DNA of 64,000 bases from Aphelenchoides besseyi (GCA_024699855.1 JAMPIQ010000002.1:11966001-12030000), one strand, 5' to 3'; numbered from the stretch's first letter, positions 1-11,897 are shown. Notes: generated by a model not told the origin, from the sequence alone. Made by a program: numbers and translations.

Positions 1-1284
1 CGATTTGGTTGGTAAATCAACTTCGATCGAAGTCGTTTCTGCTGCAGTATGAGTGGTCGTTTTTGCTGCTGTAGTGCGAGTCAACGTCGATGAGGGTGTT
101 TCTTGATTTAAAGTTGTCGAAGTTGGAGCAGTTACTTCAATGGTAGTTTCCGTAACTTTCGCCATAGTTGTTGGCATCGGTGATGTGCGGTTTTGACGTG
201 TTTCTTCTTCAATTTGACTTAACGCACTGTTAATCAAATCTTCCATGTCTTCGGGCGTGACGTCTTTTGTCGGCTGGTTTGTCGTATGCGTGGTGGTCGA
301 ATCGGACTGTGTGTTGCGATTTGGCGTTGTGGTCCTGGTTGTCTAGAAACAGATTTAAAAATAGCTAAGTTTTGTGTTGGGCATAAATGTCTTTTGCGTT
401 CGTATAAACGTTTTAAATTTCAAACCAAAAAGTGACTTTATGATACGCTCAGAAGTTGTTGTTTGAAACTTACGGTTTGGGTTTCTTCTGCTTTGTCCAA
501 CTCATCCAAAATGAACGGAATTGCTGACTCCAGCTCGCGGTTTAACTCCTTTTCTAATTCTTCTTTAGTTACATGTGTGTTATTCGTTGCAGCAAATGCA
601 CGTACACGGGCCTGAATTCAAATTTTTAAAATGGAATTTTAACGATTACGTGTTTGGGTCGTTTAATTAGTGAAGAAAACTCACGAAATTGCCAGGATTA
701 TGCTGACGTCTAGAGAACGGTTCCTGGCTTAACAGTGCGCCTTGATGAGTATCCAGTGTAGTATTTTTCGAAATTTCGACTCTGTCATTTCCGTTCACGG
801 CCGTCAGTGTTCGAGTTTCCGAGAACATTTCGTCTGGTGAGTTTTCGTTGGCGAACACTTGGATTACGGTGTTTATTAATACTGGTTCTCGAGATGGAGG
901 TTGGGTAGTCGGTAATCCAACAGGAAATGACGGTCTTCGGTTGTTCGAAACGGCAGTTTGTTGCTGAGTTTGCCATGCGTTTTGTCGTTGATTCCATTCT
1001 TGTTGTGGAAATTGAGACCATTTGGACGGTAGATTCTGTCCGGTAGCACCGTTAAGATAATATTCGGATGCCAACGGCGGATCAGGCGGCGGTTGATAGC
1101 CACGAGGAACTGGTGGTGCAGGGTATTGGTTGGGTTGGGCTTGTGGTGAGTAAGTAAGAAATCCAGTAGTGACCTTAATTGAACGCATTTTTGTGCTACA
1201 ATCATACTCCAAAAAACTTACTTGTGCATTTAGAAAACATAACAATATCAAGACTATAAAACGCCTGTCCTTTTTATCAGCCAT
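1..1284 (-). CDS. Secreted Thr/Pro-rich mucin-like protein (partial)
   Basis: The product is not recognised. The chosen start is the ATG at 1284-1282, which opens with a basic N-terminus and a hydrophobic signal peptide (MADKKDRRF then IVLILLCFL). A long open stretch follows, rich in Pro, Gln and Asn, to about 684. A clean GTGAGT donor there joins, through a short intron ending ATTCAG near 613, to an acidic segment. A second intron (GTAAGT near 472; TTTCTAG near 344) leads to a Thr-rich tail with many TTT, TTR and TTH runs and N-glycosylation sequons, and the frame is still open at base 1. This pattern suits an extracellular, O-glycosylated or cuticle-surface protein. That function is inferred from composition alone; no named domain is visible. 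The 3' end is outside the window. Confidence 0.6.
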
Positions 1285-3380
1285 TTCTACAAATCGTGTA
1301 TCTTGAATTTGTAGTTCGTCCACACGAAATCGTTTGCAGCACAGTAAGACAGTCTTTAGGCTATCAATGGTTAGTTTTTCTTAAGAACCAAAAAAGATTA
1401 AAAGAACTGGATCATAAAAAAGGTGTTTAAACACAGAAATCTTATTGTAATTGAATATCCGAAAAACCGTTTGATGCAGTTGCAAACATCAAACAGGAGA
1501 TCAATCTAAAGATTAGCAATAGAATGAAAGTGCTTTTGCGAGTATCTGTTCATAAAAACAAATAAGGTAGTTGACGTACGCAGTTAAAAAACGCGCGCCA
1601 AGTTGATTGCGTTGAGCCTGTGGCTAGTAATCGCTCATTGACTAGCGATTGCGCAAACCAACCGCGAAAATGGTTATCGGCCTTTCGCTCTTATCCATTT
1701 GTCGACGAAGACTCATCAGTCAGATCGAAGTCCGTTGACGGCCGTGCGTTTCGAACGGTGGGCGCGCAAAGTTGCGAATTCACAGCGAGGAAACTTTTTC
1801 TATCAGAAGATGCGCAAATTCACTACTTAAGTCGCAGACAATATCCGTTACGTGCTCTTTCAGCACGTGAAAAGCCCAATGAAGCCCGAATGTAGACATG
1901 AAAAACACTGGTTCACCTTCAAATCGAAGATGAGCTGTTTCCCGCGCGCAAAAATCGAGAATCTAAATAAACGTAAAAGCCACGAACAACTTTTGGCTTC
2001 ACTTTCTATCACCACACAGACCTTCTAAGTCCCTTGTTTTGGTCGGCGAAGAATCAAAAACCTGATTTCGTTGCCCTTCGACTTTCGCTACTCTTCCGTT
2101 TGCTTATTCTTTTTTGATGTGTTGGAAATAATCGAGCAGCGGGATTTCCAAGGACTTGAACTCGCTCTTACTCATCACCTGAATTCTTCACGTCCAACAG
2201 CGGCGTTAAACTCCCGGAAGAACAAACAAAGCAGATTGACACGATCTTCCATGTGCTTAAATGGCTTTCAATTTAGTTTCTTTCTGCAGATTACTGTAAT
2301 AAGAATTTGATGGGTTTTAAGGTTCTGTAGACTACAAAACGTTTCAGACGTTACAACTTCGTTTTAAGTTCCCTGTTGTCCGAAAAGGATTTCGAGTTGA
2401 CGTCTAAGGTTGGCAATTTATCCGAATTGATGAAACGAGAGGAAATCTAATTTCGCATCGAACAAAATCCGCCTTTGAAGTTCACGTTTGCTTGGTTATG
2501 ACGTTGAACGGTTTACCATTGATTATGGTCAATTTCAAGTCCTATTTCTACAACATCAACCAAATTGTTCTTTCTTATTTGCGACGAATCGAAATTGATG
2601 GGGGCTGTCGTATTCGGTTTGTCTGAGCGATGCATTCGGCCGCTTTATACACAGGATTCACAAGACCTCACATCAGTTCTAAACTTCAGTATGTTGAAGA
2701 TTTCCTACGGTTTGTGTCGAAAGAACTCGAAATGAGAGTTGGTTTTGTTTACGAACTGTTTCTTTCTAAGAGTTCAATTATCTGCCCTAAAAGTTAATTA
2801 GCGAGTTAAATGAGCAAAGATGAGAATACTGGTCCCGAGAAGTAATCAATCGACTTGATCGATTCTCGTGTTTGGATTAATTTCCGGTGTTTTCGAGAAT
2901 TTTACGAAACTTGAAAGGAATTTGAAAGTTGACGTTTGTTGACTTAAAAGCCTATTTTCCAACCCTATAGTTTCTATTTATCGCCGCTCGACATTGTTCT
3001 TGTAATGAACTAAGTAGTCACACGACGTTGGAGTGTGCCAAAATGCGTTTATTTAAGCTGCAAAATCTGATGATGAGCAGCAAAGTCGAGCTCCCTAGTG
3101 AATTCACAATACAGTTGACACAACCTCAACGAATCAAAACCTCCTTCTTATCGCCATTAGCAGACGTTTCATTGGACCCAAAATATCCTACTCAAAGGTC
3201 TCGTATCTTCGAGAACTGTGTTCAAATTCTGACTAATTTTTAGTCTTCTGATTAAATTTGTGATGGTTGACAACCAACAACGTGTTCTTGTTCGGATGAT
3301 TGTTCGTGCGTAAAAAGCTGCGTTGACATTTTCGGTGCAAAGAATCTTTTCGTAACTTCAAATTTCAGGCACAAATTTGG
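1285..3380. other. Intergenic region between divergent genes
   Basis: Two divergently transcribed genes flank this 2.1-kb stretch, so it should hold both promoters. Short open frames near 1620-1895, 2071-2310 and 3028-3243 have no signal peptide, domain or convincing splice sites, and I do not call them genes. No repeat or RNA gene was recognised. Confidence 0.5.
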
Positions 3381-3831
3381 ATGAACATCAGAATGTCGGG
3401 ACTCATTTTCTTGTTGTCATTCGGGTTCGTTGTACTTTGTTGTTGTGCAGGTATGTTGTCAAAAACCGTAATTCTTATTGTTTGGCACTCAGCTAATACC
3501 GAAGATACCGTGGCAAACGCAGGGGACGATGTGGTAGTCCGCGGTTATTTGCAACGAATGTACGAAAATCGTCCATATATTCCACCGCTACATACCAGCG
3601 AGTTGTTCGCCAAGCGCGCCGCCGTACTTCCATACTCAGGTTGTCGATACAAATCGTTCAATTAACCCTTAATCTTTAGGTGGAATTTATGGCAAACGAG
3701 CTGCTGCGTTGCCCTTCTCGGGCGGAATCTACGGTAAACGAAGTCAATCAGATTCGATGAGAGATTTCTTGGATCACGCCAATGGAATCAACATTAGGGC
3801 AATGCCAATGAATGGCGGTTTCTTCGGTTGA
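3381..3831 (+). CDS. nlp-10: NLP-10-like neuropeptide precursor
   Basis: This encodes a small secreted precursor of amidated neuropeptides. The ATG at 3381 opens a signal peptide (MSGLIFLLSFGFVVLCCCA). Two short introns follow (3451 to about 3492; about 3640-3680). The mature region holds AAVLPYSGGIYG-KR, then AAALPFSGGIYG-KR, and ends with AMPMNGGFFG directly before the stop. The xxPFSGGxYG-KR pattern matches the C. elegans NLP-10 peptides (AIPFNGGMYG family, from memory). The Gly before KR predicts C-terminal amidation. The second intron falls inside the first peptide repeat, splitting SG from GIYG. The last copy lacks a dibasic site and ends in a bare Gly, preceded by a single Arg. Few copies (three) are present. 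The family call rests on the repeated motif and is fairly secure. Confidence 0.82.
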
Positions 3832-4245
3832 GTGTGCTGTTCGAGTGACTTCACACCCGTTCATTATTCCAATACTTATTGTTCATACACGTTCCTATCA
3901 TGCCGTCGAGAGCACCGGAAGATCGGATGGATCGTCGACTACCGTTCGCGTAACAAACTTCACAGTTCGCCAACCAACTGCGAGCTTTACCTTCAAGGCA
4001 CCAAACCTCCTTCAATTTCACTAGTCCGCTTGTTGTTTTCAAATTTTTTAGTCGCGATCTCAAGCTGACGGAATTTGTAAATTTTTAAAAAGTAAATACC
4101 AGTGTTATTTTTGTTCTATGCACACATATAAACAACATCAAAGCCTTCGAAAGCGGCGTTGACAAGTACGCAAAGTCATGGAAACTAAACACGAACCTGA
4201 GATCTCAACGGCAAGCAAAAACAGTTGGTTTTTGAACAAAAGAAG

Positions 4246-6187
4246 ATGAGCGGTTCACGTCGACAACTGAAAACAAGTGCCAATGACTTTTCCTATGATG
4301 AGTACGTTAATCGAAATGCTCGACAGGGCTCAAGAAGAAACAATCAAATGTTGCCACCACTACCAAATACGGCCACTAGTCGACTATCAAGGACCGCCAA
4401 AAGCCGAATGTCTACGGCCGCTTCAATGCGTTCAAATAGCAGGTAATACAAGTGAACGTAGACGGATGTAAGGACGTTTAGCAACATGAAAACAACTTTT
4501 CGTCGTGATGGTTACGAACAGCGAGATTCACGTTTAGGCGACGATCCATTGACGGAAATTCGATTAATGAGAGCGCAAATGAGACGATTAGCTTTGAGAA
4601 GTACACAAAATGAACGCGATGTTCGGGTAGTAGACTTTGATTTTAACTATAAAACAAATTTCAGTCCCAATTCGCGCGACAAGCAAACCGCGTTTTAGGC
4701 GATGCTGAAGTCGAAATGGAACGACTTCAACGTCGACGAACAGACGCAATCATTAATGGTGATATAATCGAAGCTCGACGCGTTGGACGTGAAATGAAAG
4801 ATCTGCGAGCAAAAGCTGCTTACGATGCATACGCTGATTTGCTCATGAGTGACAGTGAGGTCTATTGATGAATTTCGTGTTTTTTGTAGTTTAATCATCG
4901 CAAAACTTTTAGTTGGCTTCTTACGGCGTAAGTTCCAAATGGTCTAATGGCAACGACTCGCCTAACATACGTCGACGAAGAGAACGTCGAAGTTTGAATA
5001 CTGCTGATGACCTTTTGAATGATCTTAGAACTCCACGCAGTCGACGAAGAAGTGCGGATACCCGAGACTCTCGAATGAACGGTCGTTACATTCACTCACC
5101 ACCGGGTTATAGTCGAACTCCAAGAGATGGACGTCGAGCTCGTAGTCAAGATCGTCCGTTTACTGACGGTGGTGGACGGCCGCTAAGACGTTCGCGATCG
5201 GTCGGTCGTAACGAGCGGACGGGAGTCAAACGGAACAAACGATTGGCCGATAGACCTCCGCCTAAAACACCACCAAAAGTGGAGAAGAAACCGAAAACAC
5301 CAAAAAGTAGTGTACCGCCTGCACCAGTAGCCGGTGAAGTTGGGTATGAGTTGTATTGAGGAATTTCTGTTAATGATACTTTTACAGAGTTTGTCCTCAG
5401 TGCTTTGATCGAAATTATGCTTATACAAACGAGGAAGTTTTGAAAACCCATTGGAATACTCAATGTCCTTGTTTAACACGCTGCGAATACTGCGATCAGA
5501 CCGTGCATGTTGCCGATTTGAATGGTCATCATTTAACGAGCTGCGAGTTTGTGAAAGGAACACAACAACCGTGCCCACTTTGTGGTTTGGCACAATATCA
5601 AGGCGACAGCAATCATCCTCGGTGTCCTCGTGAACAACCGCCTATTGGTTCAGCTTGGTGCCCCCTTTGTTCTCGTGCCGTAACGCCCGGTAATTCGAAA
5701 GATGCTTGGAGAAAACACCTAATGGACGAGTGTTACAACAATCCGCGTAATCACAAACGTTGGGCTGGACGGAGTGCTCCCACGTAAGAACTGGGTTTAT
5801 GGATCTAAAGAAGGTTTATTTGCAGTAACGGTAGTTCGTTGCTCGGCGGTCTAGATGGTATTCCAATGAGTGTTCCAATTCAACAACCTTCCGCTCGACC
5901 AACCGGTCAAATGCCTTCCAATTTCCCATTGTCAGCGGCAAATCGAGTATTGACTTTTGACTTGTCTTTCTATTCACATGAGTTTATTTCAGCCAAACCT
6001 TCCCGCAGTTCCACAAAACTCACCAACCAACCCGCAAATTGCCGGTAGTCAACGACCCGGACCTTTGAATCCGGCTCAACTGCGCCAAGCCTACCAAAAA
6101 CTACAGGAGGAGCGTCGTTCGAACTACGAAAAACAACGAGCACTCGACGATGCAGAACGAAAAGAAGCAGAAGAAGAGGATGTGTAG
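4246..6187 (+). CDS. CEP104-type zinc-finger protein, centrosome/cilium tip candidate
   Basis: The start is the ATG at 4246 (MSGSRRQLK). The frame runs through several short introns (for example 4443-4481) to the TAG at 6185-6187. The N-terminal third is Arg/Ser-rich and probably disordered. A helical segment follows (EVEMERLQRRRTDAI...RRVGREMKDLRAKAA, about 4690-4850), like the short coiled coils of CEP104. After a basic Pro-rich linker (KTPPKVEKKPKTPK) comes a Cys/His array at about 5390-5785: CPQC, CPCLTRCEYC, CPLCG and CPLCSR, ending AWRKHLMDEC. This matches the C-terminal zinc-finger array of CEP104, a microtubule plus-end and ciliary-tip protein. The C-terminus is another coiled coil (RQAYQKLQEERRSNYEKQRA). 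No jelly-roll or TOG domain is visible, so only part of the CEP104 architecture is present. Function in cilia is inference. Confidence 0.72.
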
Positions 6188-6444
6188 GGAATCACATCAA
6201 TCAATTTTGTGCAATTTGAAAATCAAATTGAGCAAAAACTCCAAACCTACTCAAACACCAACGACCGTGAGTAATTGGCTTCATAACTTCCTGTCCTCGT
6301 TTTTGCACAACAACCGGTTTTTGTTATTTTTCTCGTTTACTGTGCGAAGTTGCACGTTCTGCAAAAGTCCCGCTCACCTAAATCCATCATGATTCACTAA
6401 TATACGCACTCAAACTCCCGATGACACAATATCGGCTTTTTTGT

Positions 6445-7470
6445 ATGCTTCGTAGAAATGTTCTACTTGTCGTGTTCCTATTAGTTCACTTACCATTAGT
6501 CATCTTAAAACCGCCAGTAGGTTGGAATACTCTAGTGTTGTTTATTGCTTTTTAGAGACATTCAAATCGTGCCAACCAACATTCCAGTCAATCGCCTGTA
6601 ATTCACGAAACAACGCCAAACCCGGCTTCTCACACAGAATCCGATCACAACTTTCATCTATCATACTCAACAGTATCTTCTATTTCAAACAATAGTTTCC
6701 CGAGTTTCGAATCGAATAGAAGGTTCGATGAATCTCAAATCTCAACTTGTTTCGGCAAAATTCGCACTTCACTTACGTTGAATCCCGACTTCAGAGGTCA
6801 ATTTGACAGTGTCGTGCGAAGTTCTCGAATCGATCAACTTGATAATCTCGTTCGCCGTCGAATCACCAACATGTGCACGCAACAAGAACGTGTGGCCACC
6901 GAACGTTTTTTAAGTTCCTATAAACCAGCAGTGGAGATCGCTAATGAACTACTTCGACAATTAACAAACGACGGTAAAAAGATTGTTTTTCTAAAACAAC
7001 TTCAAGATTTTAGAACGCGATCGTCTGAATGTTTGGAATAATCTGAACGACACCGAATCGGAACGCAAATTCTACAGAGCCAAATTCAACGTGCGTTGTA
7101 GTTCTACAAAAGACATTATACTGTACTTTAGGATTTGCCTCGTGAACAATACAGCGTTGTTTACAAGGCGTACAACGAAATTGTCGGAAAGCTATTCAAC
7201 TCCTCCATGAACTCCTGTTTACAAGACGTTCTGTTAAAGATGAAAGACCGAGACTTTAAACAACTTCAAACTTTTGCTCGAGAAGACGAATACGATTCGA
7301 TTCGTAGCTACGTTAACGAGAAGATCAAGGACAGTGGTCGTTCACTTTCCGCGACTGATCGAAGCGAATTGGAGAATTTTTTTGTCAACGCGTTCGGAAA
7401 AGTCACGATCGTTGCCGGGACTGGTAGTCGACAATATGAACTGAAACACACGAACAACGACGATGAATGA
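6445..7470 (+). CDS. Unrecognised secreted alpha-helical protein
   Basis: The ATG at 6445 begins a strong signal peptide (MLRRNVLLVVFLLVHLPLVI). The first exon ends at about 6518, and a 39-nt intron ending GCTTTTTAG joins it in frame to RHSNRANQHSS. Two further short introns (about 6973-7011 and 7092-7131) give a continuous protein ending HTNNDDE and TGA at 7468-7470. The body is rich in charged and Leu residues, likely helical, with one Cys in each of several segments (STCFGKIR, ITNMCTQQ, SMNSCLQD). I do not recognise the family. The general look (signal peptide followed by a helical bundle) is shared with nematode secreted proteins such as the SXP/RAL-2 group, but I see no diagnostic motif and do not make that assignment. 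A poly(A) signal follows at 7568. Confidence 0.68.
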
Positions 7471-7567
7471 CACCGTTCATTGAAGTTCCTTACACCTCAC
7501 TCATCATTCCAATCGCTTTCCGATTTGCTTTATTTCCCAACGCATAAGTAGCAATCTTGTACAACTG

Positions 7568-7573
7568 AATAAA
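7568..7573 (+). terminator. Poly(A) signal AATAAA
   Basis: A canonical AATAAA lies about 100 nt after the stop codon of the secreted-protein gene. The rest of the stretch up to 7985 shows no coding signal. Confidence 0.55.
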
Positions 7574-7985
7574 TGCTCAACGAACATAAAAGAAGTTTCG
7601 TTAGAATGTTTTTGTTCAAAGAAGAATAATTTAGTTGGTCGCTAACTGTTTGATGACGACAGAACAATTCAGAGACTACCGACTAGGAAGCAGAATATAA
7701 ACAAATTTGCACAAAGGAATCGTTTGCGAAGCTTAGATATGACCACAATAGTAAGAGAACAAAACGGAAAAGAAGCACCGTTGTAGATCGCTACCAAATG
7801 ACTACGTCTGCAAGAAAATATTCTGACTGGCAATAAGAAGCGATTTGAAGTTAGTGAACTTTTTGGAGAAGGTGAATACAATTCGGAAATCTCGGCGAAG
7901 TCTACAAAAGAAAAATCACGTGAAGGAAATGTTGTTTTTCCACAAGATACTCAAACCGACCGGGAGCTTACATGAATGGAGAAGT

Positions 7986-8715
7986 TTATACCAAATTACA
8001 ACACTTGTTCATTTTACGCGCCTGTGTATAAAACATTTTGCTTTGATCAGACAGATTCTCCGACGCGGTGACCAGATCGTCCAGTCGTTCGCCACGTTCA
8101 AGCACGTCTTTCATTGTTTTGTGAAGAACGTTCTTGGTCTCTTCAACTTCGTCCTAAACTCAAAACACTTCAAAATCCTCGTGTTCAAATCGAACCTGAA
8201 CGCGCATCAACGCGTCTGCTTCGCGTGGGTTTTGCCATTTGGTCAGAAACTCTGGAAGTTTGCTGAAGTTGCAATCTTTTTCTTCACGTATCATTGGCCA
8301 AGTAGCTGCTGGAACCTGTTGAGTGAACTGCAATCAATGGTATGAGCATATTCATGTTCCTTAACAATCCCACCTCATCTAACACCTTCGAGAGAAGTGT
8401 GTAGGCAACTCGCTCTTCGTATTCTTGATCGCTTACACAAACTCCCGTCAGTTTGTCTGTTCGTGCATAAACTCGCAATTTGTATTCGTCCTGGGTGATT
8501 GTGTTGCGGCAGGGCGCCTCAGAACGCTCACAAAGTAAACGCCCAGTAAATAGCATGAATTCCTAAAGATCAAATAAACAAATCAAAAAACAAAAATAAC
8601 AAACATTGACACTTTTTCTGGTGAAGAAGCTGAAACTGTTAAGGTCACTGGCACTCTTCAGAATCGTAGCTTTTCCAGCGTCCTTATAGAAGATCATGAT
8701 TGAATAGAGCTTCAT
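7986..8715 (-). CDS. ykt-6: Ykt6, R-SNARE with longin domain
   Basis: Ykt6 is an R-SNARE in ER-Golgi, endosomal and autophagosome fusion, cycling between cytosol and membranes through lipid anchors. The ATG at 8715 gives [12 protein letters not shown], the first longin strand. The exons join as [17 protein letters not shown], then [24 protein letters not shown], then [22 protein letters not shown]. The SNARE motif ([24 protein letters not shown]) has its zero-layer Arg in the ERGERLD segment. The protein ends NKCCNLV and TAA at 7986-7988. The CC plus a CaaX box (CNLV) matches the dual palmitoyl/farnesyl anchor of the family. Length is about 200 residues, as usual. The terminal Val is less common than Met or Ser at a farnesylation site. 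Confidence 0.95.
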
Positions 8716-8917
8716 GTTGTCTAAACACAAATGACTTAATTAAACGTTATAACTACCGATAACCAACGGGTATCTAACCCAGTAGAAAAAGCTCGCGAGA
8801 ACAAAAGAAATAATGTTTATTGATCAAAAGCTGCAAAATACCCGTCGAAGCAAAACAACCAACAAAACTAACTGAGATGTAAACACCTAGTAACTGCAAG
8901 AAGGTTTTGGACGAGAA

Positions 8918-9454
8918 TTATCGATCGAAAAAATGTTTGTCCGATGTCGTATCGTCGAGAAGAACTTTCGGTCGTTCGCGTATCAAACGTCCTTTGTAAT
9001 CGACACGCGGTGATGTGATTCCATGTCGGACGTGATAGGGCTCGTACGGATCATCGACGTAGTGCTTTCGACGTAGCCAAAACGGCGTCATCAGTTTGTC
9101 CAGCATTTCACACTGCTCTTGAGTACACGTTTCGTAGTTGCTACTAATTTCTCGAAACACTTCATCTTTTGTGTATCGTTTTTTATTTCGTCCTGCGTGC
9201 GGTCTAATCCACATTCCTAGAAAAGAAAGTTGCGAAAAAACTCAAGACAAAATCTTACCGTTGTTTAAGCGTTTGAAACGGTCCAAAACGTCTTGAGCCA
9301 CACGTTTTCGACCGACATGTTGATCGAAACGAATGTGATGTTCGTAATGCGGAATGCGGGCGACATTTCGACACACTTCGATTCCGCTCCGGAAGCCGCT
9401 TTGCAGCAGCGCAGCGCTGTTGGTCGCGCGACTTAACATGTCAAATCTAAACAT
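8918..9454 (-). CDS. mrpl-35: Mitochondrial ribosomal protein bL35m
   Basis: This is a subunit of the mitochondrial large ribosomal subunit. The first exon runs from 9454 to 9259 and carries a basic, Ser/Ala-rich N-terminus consistent with a mitochondrial targeting sequence ([20 protein letters not shown]). A 42-nt intron (9258-9217) leads to the second exon: [14 protein letters not shown], then [31 protein letters not shown]. The W-R--H/A-G-KK core and the FW-RR--YVDDPY--YH-R motif are typical of animal MRPL35. The stop is at 8918-8920. The Met at 9439 is an alternative start. It is transcribed in the same direction as ykt-6, whose start lies 202 nt downstream, so the two could share regulation, though this is not shown. 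Confidence 0.88.
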
Positions 9455-10874
9455 ACGCAAGTTACAACGGTTTCTATGCAAAAATTCTCATCATCACGAC
9501 GTGGATAAACAGCGGCAGCGACGGACAATTGGGCGAAAAGTCGTTTTGAGACGCACGCACGAAAACCACAATTTTTTCCCACTGGAAAACGCTTCCCATC
9601 AACACGCTGCTTATTAGGAGGCGCATTGAAAGACGTTTTTTGGAACAAATGAGCGCAATTGGATGAGATTACTGGATTGTTTTCCAGCATATTATCCAAT
9701 TTGTCACGCGCGCATCAGTCCAGTCGACATTTGACCATCGGCCGCCAATGAGTCAACGGTTCTTTACGACAGTTGTTTTTTCAATTTCTGTCGCGGTTGC
9801 CAACGTCCTTCGACCCGACACGCTTCGTGTAAAGAGTTAATTCAAGACCTCGTTTGTTTCACATCTGAATCATGAATTTACTTTTTCTGTCGACGGTGTT
9901 TCGATACGCTCCTCGTTCTTTGATAACAAAAAAGTCGGCGGTTTGGTTATCGGACCGCGCAAAATGAGCAACGTCCAGACAACGAACGGCTGCATTGTTG
10001 TTCATGTGCACGAGTTTCAAACAGCGGGGGAGTTGTAGCAGCAGACTCGGTAGCTCGACTGTTCGAAAGAGCGCGAGCGATCGCTGAAGCGGATGAGTGA
10101 TCGGGTTTGTTTCAATCAGCAAGACGCTCGGCGTTGATAATCCGCGCACGCGATGAGTTCTCTACGATCGACTTTCGGTTATTGAAACGCGCAGCTTCCA
10201 ATGAAAGAGAACAAATCGACCTCCTGGTGGTTTCTTCGACCGCAACTTTTGGTGGAAAAAAGGCGCGAAATGCGGAAACAGAACGAACATGTGCGTATAC
10301 CGCGTTTCATCCTGCGTCCATGTAATTACACTCGCAAAAGGCAATGGCCATCGCGCCAAACTGACCTTCCGATCTGCCTGTTTCCTCGTGAGTTATTGCT
10401 CGTCTTTTGTCCGTTTATTGCCGTTACAACGCAAATTTCCGTTTCGAACGTCCATCAATTTCTTTTCCGTCCAATCTGTCGTTTAAGTTCTTCGGAATCC
10501 TCATGTCAATTTCCTGAAGTTCTTTCGAAAAGTGCTCAACTAATGAATATTGTAAAATGTTAATTTTTATTGCTAATCACAAAAACTTTTTGAGAAGACA
10601 AGAGAGTTAGTTGACTTTAAAGAAACTAATTTTGTTATTCGTCCGCAACAAGCCAATTATGCCGTTATGGCTTTTTTCTCGCCATTCGTTGCAAGTCGGA
10701 CTTGTGGAAAAGTGTACGGCAATGTCTCCAATGTTCACGTCTGTCGTACAAATAAGTCGACTTTGTTTATTTTGCTTGTATTCTCTTGAACGAGCCTGAT
10801 AGAGTTAACGAGTGCTAACGTTTTCAGTCCGTGTTATTTCAATTATTCGAGTTTGCTATTGATTGCAGGATAAA
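9455..10874. other. Intergenic region between divergent mrpl-35 and tetraspanin genes
   Basis: This 1.4-kb stretch separates two outward-facing genes and should contain their promoters. Open frames on both strands near 9859-10149 and 10107-10563 overlap each other and show no domain or signal peptide. I support no gene here. Confidence 0.5.
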
Positions 10875-11688
10875 ATGGTTTACGGTGTTGGCAACAATCT
10901 TATCAAGTTTCTGGTGTTTACTACGAATTTCCTACTGTTCGTATTCGGAGGTCTAATCTTTGGCTTTTCGTTGTGGGCAAATCTTGATCAAAACTTTGCT
11001 CAACATTTGAGTGAGCTCATGAGACAGGCAAAGATTGATGTTTCGTTTATCGATCAATTGGAACAAGTAAGTGAATATTTACCTAAAAAAGACGTTTTCA
11101 TTCTTTTTAGTATCAAGCTTCTTTGTGGATTTTAGTCGCCATTGGTGGTCTTCTCTTCTTTGTTGGATTTCTGGGGTAAGTGAACGCGTTCTATTGTTAT
11201 TCTACGATATTTTCAGATGTTGTGGTGCAGCATGCGAGTCGATTGTCTTGTTGACGTTGTTCTTCATCATTGTCTCCATTCTGTCCGTTATTGAACTGTT
11301 CGCATTGGTCTACCTTCTCGTCAACAAGAACGGCTTTTTGACGGCGTTATATCAAGGCCTGGAGAAGAGTTCGGAAACACCTTTGGGAATCCAAAATTTG
11401 AAGCCAATCGAGAAACTGCTATCGTGTTGTGGAGCAACAGCCGAGACCGCATTCAAATATCAATGTGCAGAAGAATTGAAGATGCCCGATTGTTACACAG
11501 TTATTTCGTCCAAATTGGACGAGTTTGGATCGGTTAGTTCGAAGCATTTGATTAGCAATAATAGTCGACTTGTTTAGCTTGTTGTTACTATCGGAGTTCT
11601 ACTTCTGATTGTTCAGTCCTTCGCTCTCATCTTTTCGTGTGTCTTGTGTCGGGCATTTCGCGAACGTGCTCCCGCTTATTATGCCTGA
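10875..11688 (+). CDS. Tetraspanin
   Basis: This is a four-pass membrane protein of the tetraspanin family, organisers of membrane microdomains. The ATG at 10875 lies just after an acceptor-like TTGCAG. TM1 is in LIKFLVFTTNFLLFVFGGLIFG. After a short first loop and an intron (about 11069-11110) comes TM2 (LWILVAIGGLLFFVGFLG), then, after another intron, the CCGA motif and TM3 (VLLTLFFIIVSILSVIELFA). The large extracellular loop carries the diagnostic CCG (LLSCCGAT) plus further Cys in QCAEE and PDCY, giving two predicted disulfides. TM4 (VVTIGVLLLIVQSFALIFS) ends with a short cytosolic tail containing juxtamembrane Cys that could be palmitoylated, and TGA at 11686-11688. The subfamily was not resolved. 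Confidence 0.93.
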
Positions 11689-11891
11689 GAATTCAACGCC
11701 CTTTAATAATCAGTAATATTTTTGTACTCGTTTCTTAAATTTGATCCTATCAAACATCTACCTTCAGTATTCTACTTTTACGCAGGTGCATTCCTTTGAT
11801 TTTGAAATGTTGCATTTTCGTAGCTTCCTCTTCACATCGGTCTTATGTTTTTAGTAACTATTGTTTTCCTACAATTCTTTTTTAATCGCTG

Positions 11892-11897
11892 AATAAA
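11892..11897 (+). terminator. Poly(A) signal AATAAA
   Basis: An AATAAA about 200 nt after the tetraspanin stop codon, in otherwise T-rich non-coding sequence that runs to the end of the convergent K+ channel gene. Confidence 0.55.

Noticed and set aside
1620..1895. A 91-residue plus-strand frame
   Set aside because: Begins at a GTG and lacks a signal peptide, domain or nearby splice sites.
5183..5593. A 136-residue minus-strand open frame
   Set aside because: Antisense to the CEP104-type zinc-finger exons; its content mirrors the coding strand and shows no domain.
7845..8345. A 166-residue plus-strand open frame
   Set aside because: It lies antisense to the ykt-6 exons, whose spliced protein matches the SNARE from end to end.
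9859..10149. A 96-residue minus-strand frame near mrpl-35
   Set aside because: No targeting signal, domain or splice support, and it overlaps an equally open plus-strand frame.
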